From Chelativorans sp. J32 (GTDB lineage: Bacteria > Pseudomonadota > Alphaproteobacteria > Rhizobiales > Rhizobiaceae), in the NCBI RefSeq assembly GCF_000518985.1, contig NZ_JAEQ01000003.1, positions 310,001 through 374,000 on the forward strand: 64,000 bases of DNA, given 5' to 3'. Of the stretch, positions 37,635-46,342 are shown in pieces. Each line of letters begins with the position of its first letter. The stretch's first letter is position 1. The notes under the pieces were generated by a model. It made no database searches. It was not told the origin of the DNA and saw only the letters and a list, made by a program, of their open reading frames with translations. The position numbers and the translations under genes were made by a program.

Positions 37635-38624
37635 ATGAAACGGGCGTTGCGATTGCTTAGGCGGAGACTGGTGAGCAGCATTCCGGTGCTGCTCATCGTC
37701 ATCGTCGGCACATTTTTCCTGCTGGAACTGGCGCCCGGAGATGCCGTCGACGCCTATCTCGTCACCATTGGCGGGGGGGATCCGGCGCTCGTCCAGGCGC
37801 TCAGGGAGAGCTACGGCCTCGACCAGTCGGCACTGGTGCGCCTCTGGGTCTATCTCACTTCGCTCGCGCATCTCGATCTTGGATGGTCGGTGCAGTTCGG
37901 GCGACCTATCCGTGACCTGATCCTCGAGCGGCTGCCGAATACAATGTGGCTGATGGGAGCTGCTCTCGCACTTTCCTTCACACTGGGCTCCTTGCTCGGC
38001 ATCATCGCCGGGGCGCGCCCGGGCAGCGTGTTTGACCGGTTCTTCTCGATCGGATCCCTTGCGCTTTATGCGGTGCCGAGCTTCTGGCTCGGGCTTGTGC
38101 TCATCATCATCTTCGCCGTCCAGCTACGCTGGTTACCGACGTCCGGGATCGAGACCATCGCGTCCGGCAAGACGGGGCTGGCACGGGCAATCGATATCAC
38201 TCGTCATCTGGTTTTGCCGGTGAGTGCATTGGGCCTCATTTATCTCGCACTCTTCCTGAGGATGATGCGCGCCGGCATGGCCGAGACCTGGCGGCAGGAT
38301 TTCGTGCTTGCAGCCCGGGCCAAAGGGCTGGCCCGGCGGCGGATCGTGCTTAGGCATGTGGCGCGCAACGCGCTGCTTCCTCTCGTCACGATGCTTGGTC
38401 TCCAGGCGGCGGCCATGCTGGGCGGCAGCGTCGTCATCGAGAGTGTTTTCGCGATACCGGGATTTGGCCGGCTGGCGCAGGAGGCGGTGGCTGGGCGCGA
38501 CGCGCCGCTTTTGATCGGCATCATCATCGTGAGTGCCGTGCTGGTGCTCATCATCAATCTTCTGGTCGACATCGCCTACGCCTTGCTTGATCCTCGCGTC
38601 GGCGCATCGGAGGGGAGGGCGTGA
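37635..38624 (+). CDS. Peptide-type ABC transporter permease (DppB-like)
   Basis: A 329-residue inner-membrane permease with six predicted helices and the BPD_transp_1 domain. The N-terminal RRRLVSSIPVLLIVIVGTFF helix and the periplasmic loop LRESYGLDQSALVRLWVYL are typical of DppB/GsiC. The EAA-type loop is near VLAARAKGLARRRIVLRHVA. It overlaps the DppC-like gene by GTGA. Confidence 0.92.
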   Translation: MKRALRLLRRRLVSSIPVLLIVIVGTFFLLELAPGDAVDAYLVTIGGGDPALVQALRESYGLDQSALVRLWVYLTSLAHLDLGWSVQFGRPIRDLILERLPNTMWLMGAALALSFTLGSLLGIIAGARPGSVFDRFFSIGSLALYAVPSFWLGLVLIIIFAVQLRWLPTSGIETIASGKTGLARAIDITRHLVLPVSALGLIYLALFLRMMRAGMAETWRQDFVLAARAKGLARRRIVLRHVARNALLPLVTMLGLQAAAMLGGSVVIESVFAIPGFGRLAQEAVAGRDAPLLIGIIIVSAVLVLIINLLVDIAYALLDPRVGASEGRA

Positions 38625-39451
38625 AGACGGTCTCTCGCCTCATCCGCTCTCCCGAGGGCCTGGCTGGGCTGATCCTTCTGGCCCTGCCGATTGCAGCGGC
38701 CATCTTCGCGAATGTCCTCTTCCCGGCCGATCCGCTCTCCATCGCAGGGCCGGCATTGGTTCCTCCGTTCAGCGATCCGGCGTTTCCGCTGGGAACGGAT
38801 CGCCTCGGCAGAGATGTGCTCGCAGGCCTTGTCCATGGGGCGCGGGCTTCACTGGCGGTCGGGCTTGCCGCGGCTCTGGTCGCGCTCGCCATCGGTTCAC
38901 TCGTAGGCACCGTCGCGGGTCTGGCTGGGGGCTTGGCGGACGAGGTCCTGATGCGCGTGGTCGAAGCATTTCAGATCGTACCCGGCCTTCTCCTGGCGCT
39001 TGCCTTTGTGAGCGTCCTTGGAGCTTCTCTTCCTGTCGTGGTGCTTGCCATTGCACTCGGCGCCTGGACTGGTCCGGCCCGGCTTGCCCGTGCCGAGGTC
39101 CTTTCGATCCGCGAGCGTGACTATGTCGCTTCCGCGCGCGTGATCGGCATGCACCCGGCGGAGATCGCCTTCCGCGAGGTGTTGCCGAATGCGCTACCGC
39201 CTGTGCTGGCGCTGAGCTCGGTCATCGTGGCGGGCGCCGTGCTCATCGAAGCAGCCCTTTCCTTTCTCGGTCTTGGAGACCCGAACACGGTCACTTGGGG
39301 TGCGATGATTGCGGAGGGCCGCAATGTGCTTCGCTCCGCACCTTATCTCTCGATCATCCCGGGCATTGGCCTCGTTATCACAGTCCTCGGCGTTTACTTC
39401 TTCGCGGAAGGCTTGAACAATGCCCTCGCTGTGCGTGGGATCCGCTCATGA
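38621..39451 (+). CDS. Peptide-type ABC transporter permease (DppC-like)
   Basis: A 276-residue second permease. It has the DppC N-terminal layout, a single helix followed by a periplasmic segment ending in PLGTDRLGRDVLAGLVHGAR, then five helices with the EAA loop YVASARVIGMHPAEIAFREV. The start is GTG 38621, inside the preceding stop codon, and the next gene overlaps by ATGA. It forms the membrane heterodimer with the DppB-like protein. Confidence 0.92.
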   Translation: MKTVSRLIRSPEGLAGLILLALPIAAAIFANVLFPADPLSIAGPALVPPFSDPAFPLGTDRLGRDVLAGLVHGARASLAVGLAAALVALAIGSLVGTVAGLAGGLADEVLMRVVEAFQIVPGLLLALAFVSVLGASLPVVVLAIALGAWTGPARLARAEVLSIRERDYVASARVIGMHPAEIAFREVLPNALPPVLALSSVIVAGAVLIEAALSFLGLGDPNTVTWGAMIAEGRNVLRSAPYLSIIPGIGLVITVLGVYFFAEGLNNALAVRGIRS

Positions 39452-40233
39452 GCCTGCCGATCGCTATCCTTCACGGCCTTTCGGTGCGCTACCGTGCGGG
39501 CGGAGTGGCGCATGCCGCGCTTTCATCGGTAAATCTCGAGATTCTCGAAGGCGAGCGGCTGGCGATCATCGGCGAGAGCGGTTCGGGGAAGAGCACGCTG
39601 GCACTCGCGCTAGCAAGCCTGCTGCCGGAAAACGCAGTCCAGGGAGGTGTGATTTCATGGCCGGGGCTCGGCCGCGAGCCTGTTGCGGGCCGGGATATCG
39701 GTTTCATATTCCAGGATGCGAGTGCAAGTCTGAACCCGGTGCTGACAATCGGCGAGCAGATTGCCGAGGTGGTGCGACGGCACAAGGGGCTGGGCTGGCG
39801 CGCAGCCTTGGCGGAGGCGCAAGAACTGCTCGCAAAACTGCGGATTCCGCGATCCGAGCAGGTGCTTCGGTCGTTTCCACACCAGTTCTCCGGCGGTCAG
39901 CGTCAGCGGATCGCCATCGCTGCGGCAATTGCCGCCGGCCCGAAATTACTGATTGCCGACGAGCCGACCAGCGCGTTGGACACGATCGTGCAGGCCGAGA
40001 TCATCCGTTTGCTTAACCAACTTGTGCGCGAAGCGGGCACGACGCTCGTGTTCATAACGCATGACATAGCGCTTGCTTCCGGCTTTGCCGACCGCATCGC
40101 CGTTTTTCACCAGTCTCGCCTTGTGGAGACGGGGGAAGCACGGCGTCTCCTTACCGATCCGAAGGAGAACTATACGAGGCGGCTGATCGAGAGCAGCATC
40201 GACCTGACGACACCGTCTATGGTAGCTTCATGA
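39448..40233 (+). CDS. Peptide-type ABC transporter ATPase (DppD-like)
   Basis: A 261-residue ATPase with Walker A GESGSGKST, signature FSGGQRQRI and Walker B LLIADEPTSALD. I chose ATG 39448, which overlaps the permease stop; an upstream in-frame ATG would lie inside the permease gene. It is shorter than E. coli DppD (about 327) because it lacks the C-terminal oligopeptide_ABC extension with the iron-sulfur-type cysteines. Confidence 0.9.
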   Translation: MSLPIAILHGLSVRYRAGGVAHAALSSVNLEILEGERLAIIGESGSGKSTLALALASLLPENAVQGGVISWPGLGREPVAGRDIGFIFQDASASLNPVLTIGEQIAEVVRRHKGLGWRAALAEAQELLAKLRIPRSEQVLRSFPHQFSGGQRQRIAIAAAIAAGPKLLIADEPTSALDTIVQAEIIRLLNQLVREAGTTLVFITHDIALASGFADRIAVFHQSRLVETGEARRLLTDPKENYTRRLIESSIDLTTPSMVAS

Positions 40234-41015
40234 TGCTGCTGTCGGTCGAAGGCCTATCGAAGACCTATCCGAGCGGAGCGCGTCAGGTGCCGGCGCTCAA
40301 GGATGTCTCGCTAACGCTCGATCGGGGCAGGACGTTGGGGCTGGTCGGTCCGTCGGGCAGCGGCAAATCCACGCTCGCTCGCGTTCTTCTACAACTGGTG
40401 AAGCCTGATGCTGGCAGCGTCGTATTCCGGGGCACCGATCTCTGCGCTTTGAGAGGCGCTGAGCTTCGGGCAATGCGCAAGCATCTCCAGATGGTGTTCC
40501 AGGAGTCGCTCACAGCCTTCAATCCGCGCGCAACCGTGGCTGATGCCATCGGCGATCCGCTCCGTATCCATCGGATTGCCGGGCGCCGAGAGCGGCCGAG
40601 CCATATCGCGGCGCTGCTGGAGCGGGTGGGCCTGTCCCCTGCGCTCGCGCTTCGCTCGATCCACGAAATCTCCGGCGGACAGCGTCAACGTGTTGCAATC
40701 GCTCGCGCCATTGCCACCGGCCCGGATCTCATCGTGCTCGATGAAGCGGTCTCGGCCCTTGATGTGACGGTCCGAAGCCAGATCCTGGAATTGCTGGTTT
40801 CGCTTCAACGCGACAGGGGTATCGCTTATCTCTTCATCTCTCACGACCTTGCCGTGGTGCGGGCGATTTCTCACGACATCGCCGTAATGGATGGTGGGCG
40901 GATCGTTGAGCATGGACCTTCAGCGGAGGTGACCGACAATCCAAAGTCGGACACGGGACGGGCCCTGGTGGCAGCCGTTCCTCGCATCAATTATCAAGCC
41001 GGCGGTGCCAGATAG
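40230..41015 (+). CDS. Peptide-type ABC transporter ATPase (DppF-like)
   Basis: A 261-residue ATPase, the last gene of the importer operon, overlapping its partner by ATGA. Walker A is GPSGSGKST, the Q-loop region is LQMVFQESLTAFNPR, the signature is ISGGQRQRV and Walker B is LIVLDEAVSALD. It pairs with the DppD-like subunit to drive uptake. Confidence 0.9.
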   Translation: MMLLSVEGLSKTYPSGARQVPALKDVSLTLDRGRTLGLVGPSGSGKSTLARVLLQLVKPDAGSVVFRGTDLCALRGAELRAMRKHLQMVFQESLTAFNPRATVADAIGDPLRIHRIAGRRERPSHIAALLERVGLSPALALRSIHEISGGQRQRVAIARAIATGPDLIVLDEAVSALDVTVRSQILELLVSLQRDRGIAYLFISHDLAVVRAISHDIAVMDGGRIVEHGPSAEVTDNPKSDTGRALVAAVPRINYQAGGAR

Positions 41016-41095
41016 GTCTTGAGATTATCGGCCTGAGTATGAAAGCTCCGGGCCTCCCTGACGGAGCGACCCGATCCATGTTGCCGTCCCGCAGA

Positions 41096-41590
41096 TCAGC
41101 GCCCGGCCAACCAGCTGTTGCATTGTTTATAATAGCCGTTGTTCATGCCGATCCATTTCAAGCCGCCATTGCCGCCGGTGGCCTTATTGGCGCGATACTG
41201 GTCCAAGCAAGTAAGCATGCGTGCCGTTCTCGGAGGTTCGTCTGAGTACTGTTCGGAGATGGCAGACGGGAAAACAACATCTCCTGTCCCTGGACTAATG
41301 TCGTCGTCGGTGTTTTCCTGGACCTTGATGCTCGACGTTACTTCTTCGCCGGCATCTACCGGCATCATCAGGACCGCCGCGCCGTGCCTATCGCTTTTAA
41401 CGATGGCGGCATTCCCGCCGCATTCAGTTTTGCGGAATTCGCTCCACCTCCTGGCCTTGAGGATACCAGCCTGCTGGGCTGTTTGATGTTTCGCGCATTC
41501 CAACACTGCCATAGCGTTGGATGGTGCCGAAACGGGAAAATGCAACGAGGTAGCCGTGGCAAAGAATATGCTTGCAATCCAAACTATCAT
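41096..41590 (-). CDS. Secreted hypothetical protein
   Basis: A 164-residue protein with a Sec-type signal (MIVWIASIFFATATSLHF, cleavage probably after SA near residue 22). The mature part has four or more cysteines (VLECAKHQ, KTECGGNA, MLTCLDQY, YKQCNSW) suggesting disulfides. ATG 41590 has a GAGGG site 5-6 bases upstream. I do not recognise a domain. It is a lone gene between the peptide importer and the sugar importer, with somewhat lower GC than its neighbours. Confidence 0.6.
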   Translation of the reverse strand: MIVWIASIFFATATSLHFPVSAPSNAMAVLECAKHQTAQQAGILKARRWSEFRKTECGGNAAIVKSDRHGAAVLMMPVDAGEEVTSSIKVQENTDDDISPGTGDVVFPSAISEQYSDEPPRTARMLTCLDQYRANKATGGNGGLKWIGMNNGYYKQCNSWLAGR

Positions 41591-41763
41591 AACGCCCTCT
41601 AAACGAAACGTCGGAGATTTGCCGCGGCCATGAGCCTGGCAATCCGCCGGCAGGGCTCAGGAGAACGCAAGCAGGCGCCTATCTCAAGGATGTTTACGCA
41701 TTTGGGTTTAGGGCAACGTAACGGTGCGATTTCAGTTTGCTTAAAGATATTGACAGGTCCGTG

Positions 41764-42591
41764 CTATTTTACCGCGCCTTCGGTGAGACCGCTGACAAAG
41801 CCGCGCCCGACAAATGCAAAGAGCGTTACGACGGGAATGATAGCTACGGAAGCACCTGCCAGAAGCAGGCCCCAGTCGATCTGGTACTGGCCGATAATGC
41901 CCGAGAAGCCGACCGGCAGAGTGCGCTTTGCATCGGAAAGGATGAGTACGGAAGCGAAGACATATTCCGTCCAGGCCGTGATGAAGGCATAGATGCCGAC
42001 GCTTGCGATGCCCGGCGCAATCAGCGGGATCATGATGTGGCGAAGCAGGGTCAGCGTCGGCGCGCCGTCCATGACGGCTGCTTCTTCGATCTCCTTGGGG
42101 ATGCCGGCCAGGAAAGATCGAAGCATCCAGATCGCAAATGGCAGGGCAAAGGCTGTGTTGACCAGGATCAATGCGGGCAGACGATCAACAAGTCCTACTT
42201 TGGCGAAAAGGCCGAAAAGCGGGATCAGGACCACGATCGATGGGAAGGCGTAAGCGAGCAGGATCGTCCGATAGGCGATTGCACGGCCGGGAAAACGCAA
42301 TCGGAAGAATGCATAGGCCGCCGGCAGGGCAAGGAGCAGGGTGAGTACGGTCGAGGCGGTCGCGACGATAAGGCTGTTTATCAAATAGACCGGATAGTCC
42401 GAAGCCGAAAAGAGCTTCTGGTAATGCTGCAGCGTAAAGGAATGAGGGATCATCGTCGGCATGCGCGCGATGATTTCCTGCGGTATTTTGATAGACCCGG
42501 TGAGAACCCACCAAAAGGGCAAGCCGATCAAAGCCGCGAAGAAAAGAAGACAGGCGGCAAGAACGACATTCCAGCCGAGACCACGACTCAT
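41764..42591 (-). CDS. Carbohydrate ABC transporter permease (MalG-like)
   Basis: A 275-residue permease of the CUT1 family with six helices. The EAA loop is EEAAVMDGAPTLTLLRHI and the C-terminal segment is QYQIDWGLLLAGASVAIIP. The first helix is LAACLLFFAALIGLPFWWVL. It overlaps the MalF-like gene by four bases. It is the last gene of the sugar locus transcribed leftward. Confidence 0.93.
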   Translation of the reverse strand: MSRGLGWNVVLAACLLFFAALIGLPFWWVLTGSIKIPQEIIARMPTMIPHSFTLQHYQKLFSASDYPVYLINSLIVATASTVLTLLLALPAAYAFFRLRFPGRAIAYRTILLAYAFPSIVVLIPLFGLFAKVGLVDRLPALILVNTAFALPFAIWMLRSFLAGIPKEIEEAAVMDGAPTLTLLRHIMIPLIAPGIASVGIYAFITAWTEYVFASVLILSDAKRTLPVGFSGIIGQYQIDWGLLLAGASVAIIPVVTLFAFVGRGFVSGLTEGAVK

Positions 42592-43460
42592 CGCTCCTCC
42601 CCTTTCTCCAAAGTGCGTGTCGCAAGTATGGCGAAAGCCATGAGCAGGACCGTGGCGATGACCGAGATGGCTGCCGCCTCGCTCAGCCGGTAGCCCTTGA
42701 AGGCGGTTTCATAGATAAGAACGGGCAGGGTGCGCGAGCCGCCGGCCGGCCCGCCGGCCGTCAAAAGCCAGATGATGTCGAAAACGTTGAAGGAGAGCAG
42801 CGTGCCGATAACGGCCAGCACCGAAAGGGTGGGAGCAAGCAGCGGCCAGGTGATGCTTTTGAAGCGTTCCCAGGCATTGGCGCCGTCAATGCGCGCGGCC
42901 TCGTAAAGCTCTTCGGGCACGCGTGTGAGCCCTGCCAGTACCATGAGCGCGATGAAGGGAAACCAGCGCCAGGAATTGATGAAAACGAGAGTGGCCATCG
43001 CCGTCCAGGGGGTTGCGAAGAAGCCCACCGGCCTTTCTATGAGACCGGCCTGAAGGAGGAGCGGATTTATCATGCCGCCCGAAGTGGAGAACAGCCATCG
43101 CCAGATGACCACGACCACGACCGTCGGCACGATCCAGGTGATGATGATCCAGGTACGCGCGATGCGCACGCCCGGGAACTTCTCGTTGAGCACCAGGGCG
43201 GCTGCAAGTGCCAGCGCGGTTTGAAGGACGGCATTGGCCAAGACCCAAACGGCGCTGAGGCCGACGGCGCGCCAGAATGCCGGCGCGCCGAGAACACGCT
43301 CGTAATTGGAAAGCCCAACAAAGGCGCCGGGCGAACCGATTACCCTCACATCCTGCAGCGAAAGCAGGACCGCCTGAACCAGGGGCCATCCCAGAATGGC
43401 GGCGAGGAAGAGGAGCGCCGGCGCTACGAAGGCGAACGCGATGGCTCGGGATTGCAGCAT
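42588..43460 (-). CDS. Carbohydrate ABC transporter permease (MalF-like)
   Basis: A 290-residue CUT1-family permease with six helices and the EAA loop YEAARIDGANAWERFKSITW. The N-terminal helix is AFAFVAPALLFLAAILGWPL. It starts 14 bases after the binding-protein stop. It pairs with the MalG-like subunit. No ATPase gene of the MalK/UgpC type is found in the locus, so the transporter may borrow a general one encoded elsewhere. Confidence 0.93.
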   Translation of the reverse strand: MLQSRAIAFAFVAPALLFLAAILGWPLVQAVLLSLQDVRVIGSPGAFVGLSNYERVLGAPAFWRAVGLSAVWVLANAVLQTALALAAALVLNEKFPGVRIARTWIIITWIVPTVVVVVIWRWLFSTSGGMINPLLLQAGLIERPVGFFATPWTAMATLVFINSWRWFPFIALMVLAGLTRVPEELYEAARIDGANAWERFKSITWPLLAPTLSVLAVIGTLLSFNVFDIIWLLTAGGPAGGSRTLPVLIYETAFKGYRLSEAAAISVIATVLLMAFAILATRTLEKGEER

Positions 43461-43474
43461 CCGGCGCGGCTTCC

Positions 43475-44764
43475 TTACTGTTTTGACACTTCTTCCATGC
43501 GCGCCTGACCGGCAGCCACTGCCTCCTCGGCGCTCTGGCCATTTACGACCATGTTCTGCAGCGTCTCAGCGATGATGTTCTGTGCCGAGATCGCGGCGAT
43601 GGAGGGGAAGGTGCGGCCGCTGGTGAAGCCGAACAGGCGCCCATTCGCGGCATTCTGGATGACGGTCTCGATCTGGCTCTTGTATTTCTGCACCATCGGG
43701 TCAGACCAGAAGCTCTCAGCCTTGGCGCCATCTGCAGTCACGGGCATGAAGAGGCCAGGTTCCATGTTGAGGAAGCGGCCGTAGTTTTCCGGCTCCAACA
43801 GGAAGGAGATGAATTTCTCCGCAGCCTCGCGTTTGGCTTCGTCCTTCGCGAGGATCATGACGGCGTTGGCATAGGAGATCGTGTTATGGCCCTCCTGGCC
43901 TTCGGCATGGGGGATGGCTGCCACGCCAAGATCGGCCGCGTCGCCTTCGGCCTGGGTGTCGTAGGTTGCGATGACGGTAAACTGCAGCACCATCGCGCAG
44001 CTTCTCGAGGAGAAGCAGGCCTCCGCCTCGCCCCAGGTCCAAGAGGTGGAATCTGCGGGCGACATCTTATGCATGTCCGCGTAGAACCGATAAGAGGCGA
44101 CCGTTTCCGGATTGTCGAAGCGCAGGCTGCCGTCTTCGTTGTAGATCTCGGTCGCACCGCCGTTCACCATGAAGGAATAGACGGTCTGATCCGTATAGAG
44201 CTGCTTGTTGGCCGGCAGGCCGATACCGTAAACGCCGTCCTTGGAAAGTGCTTCAGCCGCTGCCTTCCACTCTTCCCAGGTCTCCGGTACCTCGATGCCC
44301 GCCTCCTGGAACACGCTTTTGCGGTACCAGAGGTTCATCGCCATATTGTAGAGCGGTACGGCCCAGACCCCGCCATCATAGCTGTAGGCCTCGACAGCGC
44401 TGTCGACGAAGTCGTGCTTGGCATCAAGCTCCTTGACGAAGTCCTCGACGGAGTTGAGCGCCCCGATATCCTTCAGGATCGGCGTAAAGTCGGGAATGGC
44501 GAAGAGGAGATCGGGGCCCTGGCCGGCCGCGATGGCAGCCGGTGCTTTTGCATAGACCTCGCCCCAGTTCTGAGGCTCCTGCTTGACGACGATGTCCGGA
44601 TTGGCGGCGTTGAAGGCATCGATCACTTCCTGCACACGCTGAACGCGATGCGGCGGCTGCTCCATATGCCAGAGTGTCAGCTCCACCTTGTCCTGTGCGA
44701 GTGCGGCCGAAGCCGGAGTCATCAGAGTGGCGCCCGCAAGCGCGGCTTTCAGTAGCGTTCTCAT
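43475..44764 (-). CDS. Carbohydrate ABC transporter substrate-binding protein
   Basis: A 429-residue family-1 extracellular binding protein. A Sec signal (MRTLLKAALAGATLMTPASA) is followed by the typical opening VELTLWHMEQPP and VIDAFNAANPDIVV. ATG 44764 has AGGGA about eight bases upstream; a longer in-frame start would prepend a charged stretch to the signal peptide. Being next to a SIS isomerase and a sugar kinase suggests that the ligand is a sugar, amino sugar or sugar alcohol. Confidence 0.92.
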   Translation of the reverse strand: MRTLLKAALAGATLMTPASAALAQDKVELTLWHMEQPPHRVQRVQEVIDAFNAANPDIVVKQEPQNWGEVYAKAPAAIAAGQGPDLLFAIPDFTPILKDIGALNSVEDFVKELDAKHDFVDSAVEAYSYDGGVWAVPLYNMAMNLWYRKSVFQEAGIEVPETWEEWKAAAEALSKDGVYGIGLPANKQLYTDQTVYSFMVNGGATEIYNEDGSLRFDNPETVASYRFYADMHKMSPADSTSWTWGEAEACFSSRSCAMVLQFTVIATYDTQAEGDAADLGVAAIPHAEGQEGHNTISYANAVMILAKDEAKREAAEKFISFLLEPENYGRFLNMEPGLFMPVTADGAKAESFWSDPMVQKYKSQIETVIQNAANGRLFGFTSGRTFPSIAAISAQNIIAETLQNMVVNGQSAEEAVAAGQARMEEVSKQ

Positions 44765-44804
44765 TGTTGGTTCCCTTTTCCCTGTTGGCACCCCAATCAC
44801 ATTG

Positions 44805-45533
44805 TCAGAGATGCGGATTCCGGGGTCGGAATCGCGCAACCAGCTTTGCATTGACCTCCTTCGCGCCAGGCATATTGGCGCTCAGGTAAATCGGCGCGTC
44901 GCCGTCAGACGAAAGCCGCGCTGCGACGCCCGCAAAGATCGCGTTGATGATGGCCACGCCAATGGCCGTGGAGACCGGGCCGACCTTGAGCTCGCTTCCG
45001 GGAACCGACAGGACCGCGTCGCCCGGAGGCGCTCCATTGTCGAGCACGATATCGGCGAGATCGGCAAGGCGCGTACCGCCTTTGGCTGCCGCCGTGGAAT
45101 AGTCGAGGGACGTGATCGCGATCACGCGCGCCCCCTTTTCCCGCCCGTACCGCGCGGCTTCGAGCGGCGCGGCATTGATGCCGGAATTGGACGAGACGAA
45201 AAGAATATCGTCCGGGCCGATGCCGTAACGGTCGAGGATCGGCCGGACGACACCTTCCATGCGCTCGTATATGGTGCCGGTCACTGCCCCCTCATGCAAC
45301 ATTATGGGAGCGGCGAGGATCGGCACGGTTATCGCAAGTCCGCCGGCTCGGTAGTGTACCTCCTCGGCGATCATATGAGAATGGCCCGTGCCGAACACAT
45401 AAACCCGGCCATCGCGACGTACCGTCTCCACGATCGCCTCCTGCGCGCGGCCAATGGGTTCGGCAAGATCGCTGCGAAGTTTCGAAATCCGCTCGGCGAG
45501 ATCGGCAAGGTAGTCGTCGGCAACGGAAGTCAT
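44805..45533 (-). CDS. SIS-domain sugar isomerase/phosphosugar-binding protein
   Basis: A 242-residue single SIS-domain protein, cytoplasmic, with the N-terminal binding loop [15 protein letters not shown] (about 44-58) and a second SIS block [20 protein letters not shown]. It resembles the UPF0309-type SIS proteins often found in sugar ABC operons. SIS proteins isomerise or bind phosphosugars; here it probably acts after the FGGY kinase. Its start overlaps the GntR gene by four bases. Confidence 0.85.
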   Translation of the reverse strand: MTSVADDYLADLAERISKLRSDLAEPIGRAQEAIVETVRRDGRVYVFGTGHSHMIAEEVHYRAGGLAITVPILAAPIMLHEGAVTGTIYERMEGVVRPILDRYGIGPDDILFVSSNSGINAAPLEAARYGREKGARVIAITSLDYSTAAAKGGTRLADLADIVLDNGAPPGDAVLSVPGSELKVGPVSTAIGVAIINAIFAGVAARLSSDGDAPIYLSANMPGAKEVNAKLVARFRPRNPHL

Positions 45534-46264
45534 GATGGGTTGGCGGCTCCAATCGAGAGGTTGATTTTCATGACGAAGAAGTCGCCCCGGTATACGGAGC
45601 GGACGAATTCCAGCGCCTTGCCGTTCTGATCGCGGGTGAGGCGGGTAAGCTTCAGCACCGGGGCGCCGACTTCGGTGTGCAGGGTCCTGGCCGTCTGGCC
45701 GTCGGCGATGCTGGCCGTCAGGCTCTGCTCCGCGCGGGTGGGTATCAGGCCGAATTCAGAGCGGAGGATCTGATAGAGCGATGCGTGGCCGAAATTGGCG
45801 AGCTCCAGGAGCCCCGGAGCACGATCCGCGGCGATCTCGGTGTTTTCCAAGGCGACTGCGGTTTCGTCCACGAGGCGCACTCGCACGAGCCTGTGGACCC
45901 GCCGCGCGCGGCCGAGGCCAAGCGCCAGACGACACGTCTCGTCGGGCGAAAGGGTTTCGGAGGAGATGACGACGCTTGAGGCTTGCCGCCCCTGCCGGGC
46001 CATTTCCTCCGTGAAGCCGGCAAGCGTCTCGAGCCGCTGCTCGATCCTGGGCTGGCCCACGAAAGTGCCTTGGCCGCTGCGGGTTTCGAGGAGGCCTTTC
46101 TGCGAAAGGTGCTGAATGGCTTGGCGAGCGGTCATGCGGCTCACACCGAGCTTTTCCGCAAGTGCCCGCTCGGAATCGATCTTCTCGCCGGCGCGCAGCC
46201 TGCCGGAACGGATTTCCGCCTCAACTTCCGAGGCGATCCTCAGATAAAGCGGTGCGTTGCCCAT
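45530..46264 (-). CDS. GntR-family regulator, HutC/UTRA subfamily (1)
   Basis: A 244-residue repressor. The N-terminal winged helix-turn-helix contains [19 protein letters not shown] (about 38-56), and residues from about 80 form a UTRA effector domain ([16 protein letters not shown] to GDFFVMKI), which in this subfamily binds sugar phosphates. It is the first gene of the isomerase-importer block. Two palindromic HutC/NagR/DasR-like sites lie 16-50 bases upstream of its start, so it probably represses its own operon. Confidence 0.9.
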   Translation of the reverse strand: MGNAPLYLRIASEVEAEIRSGRLRAGEKIDSERALAEKLGVSRMTARQAIQHLSQKGLLETRSGQGTFVGQPRIEQRLETLAGFTEEMARQGRQASSVVISSETLSPDETCRLALGLGRARRVHRLVRVRLVDETAVALENTEIAADRAPGLLELANFGHASLYQILRSEFGLIPTRAEQSLTASIADGQTARTLHTEVGAPVLKLTRLTRDQNGKALEFVRSVYRGDFFVMKINLSIGAANPS

Positions 46265-46279
46265 TGGCTTCCGCTAGTA

Positions 46280-46293
46280 ACGGTATAGACCGA
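46280..46293. promoter_or_regulatory. HutC/DasR-like operator half of a tandem pair (site 1)
   Basis: The core GGTATAGACC (46282-46291) fits the tGGTnnAnACCa pattern of NagR/DasR-type GntR regulators and is the exact inverse complement of site 2. It lies 16 bases upstream of the GntR start codon. Confidence 0.65.
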
Positions 46294-46300
46294 TTGTTAC

Positions 46301-46315
46301 GTGGTCTATACCACT
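46301..46315. promoter_or_regulatory. HutC/DasR-like operator (site 2)
   Basis: GTGGTCTATACCACT has the core GGTCTATACC (46303-46312) in a near-perfect palindrome, very close to the DasR/NagR consensus. Its centre is 21 bases from that of site 1, two helical turns. A TTGACT on the minus strand at 46341-46336 could be the -35 of the regulated promoter. Confidence 0.7.
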
Positions 46316-46342
46316 GTCGCGCCGGCTTGGGCTGGAGTCAAT

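Noticed and set aside
41737-42693. 318-codon plus-strand frame
   Set aside because: It is antisense to the MalG/MalF permease genes and encodes a charged, non-protein-like sequence.
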